From Adineta ricciae (taxonomy: Eukaryota; Rotifera; Eurotatoria; Adinetida; Adinetidae): DNA of 64,000 bases. A program made the position numbers and the translations under genes. Positions 57,499 to 64,000 of this stretch are shown here, in pieces. The notes under the pieces were generated by a model. That model saw nothing but the letters and a program-made list of their open reading frames with translations, was not told the origin of the DNA and searched no databases. Position 1 is the stretch's first letter, and the number at the start of each line of letters is the position of its first letter. Where the stretch lies: contig CAJNOJ010000285.1 of the NCBI GenBank assembly GCA_905250025.1, positions 1 to 64,000 of the forward strand. Direction: 5' to 3'.

Positions 57499-57690
57499 TC
57501 ACTCCTCATCCATTTGATACAGAACTGTGATGGAAATGGGTGAACATTGAGGATCAACACATTGATATCGAGTATTGTAAATGATTGATAATCTTATTGT
57601 TTGGATGTTTTGTGAGATTGATTTTACTATAATGAAAATGAAAACAAATAAGAAAATCACACGTTTGATCTTCACTAAAAGTATTTTCAT
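57499..57690 (-). CDS. Short secreted Cys-module start, possibly truncated
   Basis: A 63-residue frame: basic start, strong hydrophobic segment (VIFLFVFIFIIVKSISQ), then YNTRYQCVDPQCSPISITV and a stop. It is closely related to the start of the broken gene at 9794-10358 (NTRYQCIDPQCSLISIS). In that family the CxxxxC pair begins the Cys module, so this looks like a first exon or a remnant. No good donor or next exon was found downstream. Confidence 0.4.
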   Translation of the reverse strand: MKILLVKIKRVIFLFVFIFIIVKSISQNIQTIRLSIIYNTRYQCVDPQCSPISITVLYQMDEE

Positions 57691-60115
57691 TTAAAATACT
57701 AATATCATTTTCTTTTAAAATAAGTTATGTGTACTGCAAAAGTGTACCAGAGAGATGAGTCATTCAGGCGTGTCGTCACATCCAAATTACCATGAGGAAC
57801 CTTTTCAATGAGTATAATCCTTTGTATTCTATCTATCACCATTACGGTCATACGTAACTTCATGAGTCTACAAAGAGACATATTACAGATCGTCATATAA
57901 TATCTCCAGCAAGAAAGTTTACGATATGAACATTTAGAGCGCCTTTTTATTAAATTAAAAATCATGATCCATGGATCCGAGAAACCTCAAAAGCTGCAAG
58001 AAACGTTTGTTGTTTCGACTCGCTTTATCCTCGACTTTGGAAGAAACTAGTTTCTTTTGTCTATACTATTACCATCCTATGTTAAACAGCAATACGCAGG
58101 TGTCGATATGGATTAGATATACATCTCATAACATCACTATTACCTACATTATCATGATGCTTACTACTTCCAATCTATAGTTGAGCACTATTCCATGATT
58201 TCGAAAATATTCCATTTATCCAGACACAAGAGGAACAAAGGACATCCCTCTCCTATATGACAATTCAAGATCCGAGGGTCTTATATGCTAAACGACACAA
58301 GTGGTCAAAAGTACTTACACAATACAGTATACGGGGATCTGAGAGTACCCGTATAGTACCGGACTTGACGACCTAAGAGTGCCTTCACAGTACGGGGTAT
58401 AAGGACTCAAGGGTATCGCGCTACGCTGTTGTATATCAGTAATTAGTATTCATAAAACTGATTATAGCGATGCTTGTAGCAAATGCAAACGTTTTTTATG
58501 AAAACTCTATACTACCCCTCAGGGATGATCCAATGAATTTCCAGAATTTTAACGATATCTCAACCATTTTTTCTGCTGAGATGTTGATGAGAGAATTCTG
58601 TGGAAAAAATCCAACCAATCGCTCATATTTTCGAACAGTTAAAACGATATAGTACATTGATTTCCTTCCAAAAATATATTCATGAAATAGATGATATAGA
58701 AATATAATTGAAACTCAGATACAAGTAAAATAGTATCCGGAAGAATTTTGAGTGAAACTTTGCAATCGTAGTTATTTTCATATAATTTCCATTATGTTGA
58801 GTGTTTTTCGTGGATCCTCAAATTACAAACAGACATTTCAAATCCATAAAGTAAATTTAGGAAATCATTTCCATCTTTTTAAAAAGTTGATCATACATAA
58901 TTCGATATAAAGGAGAAAATAAATGATATTTTTTCAGAGTATGTTTCACAGATAAAAGAAATAAAGAACTTTTTGTAAATTCAGATAAACAATGAAAAAC
59001 GAAGTTTATTTTAAAAAAATATAATCTTAACGAAATATCTGAGGTCGAACAACGTGAGACAGTTGATCTTATAGCAATTGTTGATGTGTTTGTCAAATCC
59101 AGAACACTTTTTGTTGCTTCTCAGAGCTAACTTTCGAATCACAATTCTGAATAAGAAGTGATTAACGACATGAAATGTTACAAAATATTCTGAATTACAA
59201 CAATGAAAAGCAGAGATTGAATAAAATCCTGTATTAGTTTTAGAACATTAATCAGTAAAATGATAGTTGACGTGGATAAGTCATTTGTTTTGCGTGACAT
59301 CTCTTTTATAATCTTTTATTTACCAACAGTTCATGACGTTTTAATCATCTTGACTCTCTCCGATACAAAAAGAATAATTTTTGTTTTCTCTAGTTTCAAA
59401 ACTAAATATTAATTAGAAATATTCATATGATTACAAATATCAGATCTTGCAACAATTTCTAACAAATCTTCAATGATTTTAAGTCGGAAAATGTCGCTAG
59501 AACGCATTTAGTCATGTTCTCTTGCAAGTTTTTCCGCAGGCTCAGTGTAATTAATTTTCTCGTTTTTACCAATTTTCATTTCAATATCAGATGAGTGTTC
59601 AGGGTAAATGTGTGCGTGATGTCTCATTTATTGTCTCGTCTTATTATTTTGTAATTAGATAAAAACAAATTTTCATTAAGCCAAATTGAAAATATTCTTT
59701 CTGTCAAATCAATGTTTTAATCAAAAACAGAAAGAGAAACATTTGTGAAATTCAGTTATTCTATACTATGAAGGATTCGAAATGAAAGGGATGCCTACAT
59801 GCTGTTTAGTTGAGTCTTTTTTAGGTCTTTTTGAAGATGTCCGTAGCGGGGATGAAAAAAGAAAATGTAATTTACTATATTTAGAAGATCGGTTAATTGA
59901 ATAATGACTGGAGAATTTAAGTAAAATAGTGTTTCCGTTCTTCCCTGTTAGTGTCTATCTTCTATGTTGAAGCTAAATCCTCTGTTGAAAAGAGAGAAAC
60001 GATAGACAATAATTATTCTCACACGTCAAAGTATTTGTCTGTCTCAGTTAGTTTTCTTCAAATAACTTGACATCCATCGGTGTTTTTCTTTGATCTTTTC
60101 TCGAAAGGCGTAGAA
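57691..60115. other. Intergenic, no gene supported
   Basis: Frames at 57705-57965, 57971-58180, 58470-58652 and 58857-59096 show no family pattern. At 58318-58415 there are about three imperfect units of ~38 bp (ACAGTA.ACGGGG..., AAGAGTGCC). The last part is the 5' flank of the GPCR gene. Confidence 0.45.
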
Positions 60116-61096
60116 ATGTCTACGACATCGTTGTTAATCAATGATATTCGAAATAAACTTCTGATCGCTATTGGTATCATCTTTATCTTTCTCGGAACTG
60201 TTGGAAATATTTTAAATATAATTTTATTCAAACGTCGTTCAATGTGGACACTTTCTCCAAGTATTCCATTGCTTTTAATCGCTTCAATTTGCAATTTAAT
60301 CACAATATATCCATACCTTCTATTAAGGACATTTCTTGGTTTTAATCTCCCATTAGTTTACACATCCTCAATCTTATGTAAAATGCATGTTTATTGTTAT
60401 TATATTTCCATTGTTACTTCAACTTGGTTAATGGTTGCGTGTTGTGCGGATCGATTCTTTTCATCATCTCGTCATGTGAAAATACGTGCGTATAGTAATA
60501 TGAAAACAACTCGACGTATAACAATGATTGCATTTCTGGTCATACCTTGTGTTTATATTCCAACACTTTATTGCTATGAGATTAATCAATTTACTAAACC
60601 AGTTCCATGTTATCAACAAAACAGCGAATGTGGATTAGCAGATATTGTGAATTATTTCGTTTTTCAATCTGTTGGTCCACCTATATTCATGCTTATATTT
60701 ACTATTGGCACTATAATGCACATTCGGCAAGGTCATCAGGTTGGACCAGATATTCCACTTTCAGCAGTAACAAATCCTTCGACAACAATTCATAAAAACA
60801 CAAGAATCAATCGAAAAACTAATCGAGCAAACACACGATTACTCTATGCTCAAGTTATTGTGTATCTTCTTTGCTCGATACCACTTTTTACTATGAAACT
60901 ATATGCACTTATTCCACTCTCAATCGTCAAAAGTGATGTTCGAATATCTGTCGAAGCACTTCTCCTAAATGTCGCTCTTTGGTTTAGTTTGGTTGACAAA
61001 ATCTTTTCATTTTATATTTATACATTATCAAGTAGACATTTTCGGCAAGAACTTATGAAACTCTTTAGAAAAAACATACAACAACGACAGAATTAA
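60116..61096 (+). CDS. Rhodopsin-class G-protein-coupled receptor
   Basis: A single-exon gene for 326 residues with seven hydrophobic helices. The start MSTTSLLINDIRNKL at 60116 is preferred, because the 12 codons upstream are an alternative-start extension. Class A marks: GNILNIILF in helix 1 (GN), Cys of SILCKMH before helix 3 paired with a Cys in loop 2 (PCYQQNSECG), a degenerate DRF box (CCADRFFSSSRH) at the end of helix 3, a Pro in helix 6 (LLCSIPLF) and DKIFSFYIYTLSS replacing NPxxY in helix 7. The tail is short and basic. The overall pattern is close to the FMRFamide-receptor-like groups that are expanded in rotifers. The ligand is unknown. AATAAA lies about 50 bp downstream. Confidence 0.82.
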   Translation: MSTTSLLINDIRNKLLIAIGIIFIFLGTVGNILNIILFKRRSMWTLSPSIPLLLIASICNLITIYPYLLLRTFLGFNLPLVYTSSILCKMHVYCYYISIVTSTWLMVACCADRFFSSSRHVKIRAYSNMKTTRRITMIAFLVIPCVYIPTLYCYEINQFTKPVPCYQQNSECGLADIVNYFVFQSVGPPIFMLIFTIGTIMHIRQGHQVGPDIPLSAVTNPSTTIHKNTRINRKTNRANTRLLYAQVIVYLLCSIPLFTMKLYALIPLSIVKSDVRISVEALLLNVALWFSLVDKIFSFYIYTLSSRHFRQELMKLFRKNIQQRQN

Positions 61097-61309
61097 TCAT
61101 CTCTTCTTTTGAAAACTTTGAATTCTGGTTTCTTTAGTTTCGCAAATAAATCTTATTCTAAAATGAGCCGAATCGGTTGTGTATTCTACTGATAGTTCGA
61201 TTCTCTGAAGTATTTATAGCACAAGTTGGTTATTAAATGATAATACTCTTTGGTAGTTCTTCAAAAAGATGAATAGTGTCTATATATAGATCTATCAATT
61301 AAGGTAATC

Positions 61310-62350
61310 GTTTCTTTTTTGTTCTTTGTCCATCCATCAGCACGAATATCACCATTAGGACTGATCGAAAGTAATTTAGATACTATGTTTATTGTAGCCA
61401 AACCTGATTGTAATTCTAACACAGAACAAATGGGATTTACTTTTCAAAATAAAAACAGATTAATCCCAAAACTATTTTTCATATGAATGACAAACCTGTG
61501 TAAACAGAAAGTACACTCCCAAACACCATTCTCACATTTCAGTCAATATCCAATAGGTGTGATCACATCTTCATAACCATGAATTTCATCGAAAATAAAC
61601 TTGTCCTTTGGTATTTACTGTCACACACGGGTTGTACAAACCAACTTATATTTTCGAATTATACACGTGAGTTGTCTTTTAAAGTAAACGACAGTAAACA
61701 GTGATAAATCAGTAAATAATTCTAATGTGACTTGCTTCTTTAACGTGGGATTCGTTGCGAACAAGAGTTCACTCCTCAGAAATTTGTAATAATTGTGTTT
61801 GACCAGCTAGTTCTAACCGAGATGTACTGGAAGGTAATACTGGCAAACTTACCATCGAATAATTATCCGTTTCATGATAAAGCAAAGAATATAAACGCTA
61901 AAGTACGGCTAACAGTTTCATTCTCAATAGAACAAGTATAGTCGAGTCAACAGGACATGAGCCATCAATGTTGATTTTCTTCGTTGTTGTATCAGAATCA
62001 TCGCCATTATTGAGAGAGTCGTTGGAAAATTGAGTCCATACACTATTGACACACGGTTATATTGAGTGAACCTCCCTCCAATATTCACATATTCTGTTCA
62101 ACATGTCATTTCCACATAAGATCCCGACAGTATACAATTATCATTTGATTGATCTCTTAATAAATTATAAAGAACTCACATTAACAGATTGGTAATGAAC
62201 TCTATGATCCATTGTTATAACAAGTCACACGAAAACGAACAGTTGAATTAAATCGAAATTCTGGAGCACAAACGTATTCCAAATATGTACAGCGGTTGGT
62301 GTCGCTACTCTCAGATAAGATATTTTTCATCCAATAAATCTATTTTCAAG
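61310..62350 (-). pseudogene. Degenerate gene with scattered coding-like segments
   Basis: Several minus-strand pieces read like protein but are split by stops and frame changes. Near 62200-62330: SDTNRCTYLEYVCAPEFRFN and VRFRVTCYNNGS. Near 61950-62050: VNSVWTQFSNDSLNNGDDSD and KINIDGSCPVDSTIL. Near 61800-61890: YSMVSLPVLPSSTSRLELAG. Near 61330-61400: LLSISPNGDIRADGW. Cys and N-glycosylation motifs suggest an extracellular protein. The family was not identified. Confidence 0.35.
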
Positions 62351-62490
62351 GTGATTTATTGAAGTGTGACGAAAATATGTCGTATGCTTCCCTTTTTCTG
62401 CTTTAATGATTCACAAGTCAAAGAAAATAATTTCCGAACCATTTTGTTTTTGATCAATACCGATGACGTCGATCTTCATTCATTTTCTAG

Positions 62491-63866
62491 ATGGATAACG
62501 TTGTTCTTACTTCGGACAGTCCGGAAGCGTCACCTGACGATATCTTAATCGATTGTGACGATTCCTCCGCAACAGCTGATGATTCACCATTACTTTCAGA
62601 TGGTCACTTAGCAGAACTCAACTCGGCACATCATCCACCTTCTTTTGATGAAAACAATTCCGTTGGTAGACGATGTCCAATTTCAGTCAAAAAAAGACTT
62701 CTAATCGGTTGTCTTCTTGGATCATCAATAACACTTTTAGCAGTCATTTCAACTGGATTTATTCTATCAAAAAAATTATCGAAAAATTTCGATACGACGA
62801 CAACAACAACAGAAACTACTTTGCCAAATCAATCCTCAACAAGTGAGTTGAGGGTTTCGTTTGAAAATCCAATAATTGTACTGTTTTAGCAACAATCGAA
62901 ACTGTAACATCTTCGTCGAAATCCTGTTCAATTCCAACCGTAAATGGCAAATGGAATGAAACAGGTTTTGTATTAATAAATCCCGGAGGTGAATGTTCTT
63001 CAAATGAATATGGTTTATGTCATTCTCAAGATTTCTTTTTTGATGATATTCACTATACTCTTTATGTTGCTGATACAAAAAATGATCGAATACAAAAATA
63101 TTCTCTAAATGAACCATTTAATCCGAATCCAGGTCTTCTTGGAGTTACTGTAGCCAGTAGAAATCTTTCTTCTCCACAATCTCTCTTTGTTGATGTTCAA
63201 ACAGAAGATATTTATATTTTGGATTTTCTTGAAAATGATACAACTGATAATAAAACAGACATTGTTTCGTATCGTGTTCATTTATGGAAGAAAAACGATC
63301 AAATTGGAAAGATTTTACTGAGCGAACAAGGTGAATATTTATATTCACAATCTATTCATCGTTTAACATTGGATAAACAAATGAATATTTATGTTGGAAC
63401 GAGATATTTCATTAAGAAATGGTTAAAATCAACTGATTATACCCAAAATGTCATTGTTGCTGGAAAAAGTCGATCGAATTTAACCGACCAAAGTAATCTT
63501 TGGGATCCAGTGGGATTTGTTGTTACTGATGATTTAACGTTATTTATCGCTGATTGGCAAAATAAAAGAATTCAAAAATGGAAAGACAATGCAACCGAAG
63601 GAGAAACAATTGTCAAAAATTTAACATATGTCATTGGATTAACAATGGATTGTAACGGATTTCTTTATTATGTTGATATGTATGAACGAACAATTCATCA
63701 AATTGATTTAGTCAACAATCAGAAACGAGTAATTGTTACAGATCAAGGTGAATTCAGAAGTAGTTGCTATTTTGGTCAAAGAGCAATTCGAACTGACCGA
63801 TTTGAAAATATTTTTCTTTTAGGAGATAATCAACTATGTCAATTTTCTTTGCAAATAACTACATAA
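62491..63866 (+). CDS. Membrane-anchored (type II) NHL-repeat propeller protein
   Basis: Two exons, 62491-62842 and 62890-63866, with a 47-bp phase-1 intron, give 442 residues. An acidic cytoplasmic N-terminus (DDILIDCDDSSATADD) precedes one transmembrane helix (about residues 70-92, LLIGCLLGSSITLLAVIST). Because no signal peptide precedes it, the orientation is probably N-in. A Thr stalk (TTTTTTETT), split by the intron, leads into an NHL-type propeller: LYVADTKNDRIQKYSL, NIYVGTRYFIKKWL, LFIADWQNKRIQKW and LYYVDMYERTIHQIDL. NHL propellers bind proteins, peptides or sugars. The ligand is unknown. The Thr-stalk-then-propeller plan matches the large gene at 31963-41988 but with a membrane anchor in place of a signal exon. 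Confidence 0.8.
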
Positions 63867-63978
63867 AAACTTTATTTTTGATCTTATTTGAAGTGCACTT
63901 CTTCATTTCACTATTTATATACGTTGATCTTTGAAAGAAAAAGTATTAAAGATGCGAACGTGTGTTTTGATATTGTTG

Positions 63979-63984
63979 AATAAA
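63979..63984 (+). terminator. Poly(A) signal AATAAA
   Basis: AATAAA about 115 bp after the stop of the NHL membrane protein gene, in an AT-rich 3' flank; probable cleavage/polyadenylation signal. Confidence 0.5.
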
Positions 63985-64000
63985 TAATTTAACAAAATGA

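Overview
The window reads as metazoan nuclear DNA. It is AT-rich, with short GT-AG introns (often 50-60 bp) and animal-type families: a FEM1 homologue, a polycystin-1/REJ protein, an SLC46-type carrier, a TMEM26 homologue and a rhodopsin-like GPCR. Abundant NHL-repeat proteins, TIR-SAM proteins, Thr-rich modular secreted proteins, possible bacterial or fungal-type enzymes and many decayed transposons make a bdelloid rotifer the most likely source. This is inference from gene content; no rRNA or spliced-leader marker was seen.

Layout. 0-7.1 kb: a tandem duplication (about 1.4-3.78 kb and 4.6-7.04 kb) carrying a secreted Cys-rich module, a decayed gene and an antistasin-like inhibitor. 7.4-12.5 kb: a complete four-exon FEM1 gene, a broken lectin-like gene and a truncated second FEM1 copy. 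12.6-16.9 kb: MITE and palindrome sequence and an interrupted FAD monooxygenase. 17-24.4 kb: secreted leucine-rich-repeat genes (two complete, one cut), a Cys-module gene and a hAT-related MITE. 24.4-30.8 kb: a long foldback element and duplicated hAT transposase relics. 30.8-42 kb, minus strand: a polycystin channel end, a PIF1/Helitron helicase end, then a very large gene encoding signal peptide, four NHL propellers, a Thr/Ser stalk and an REJ region. 43.8-50.5 kb: interleaved copies of an SDR dehydrogenase gene and the NHL cassettes. 50.8-64 kb: SLC46-like carrier, TMEM26-like protein, ARM-TIR-SAM protein, GPCR and a membrane-anchored NHL protein.

Two themes stand out. First, modular extracellular genes: signal exon, Cys module, Thr/Ser linker, LRR block, NHL propeller and the start of the REJ region are separated by phase-1 introns, so cassettes can be exchanged without frame loss. 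The NHL-stalk-REJ gene is the best candidate for an undescribed architecture. Second, assembly structure: there are eight isolated single-N positions and one 100-N gap. Most lie exactly where sequence switches between two copies of a duplicated segment, so some apparent duplications and truncations may be interleaved haplotypes rather than real chromosome order.
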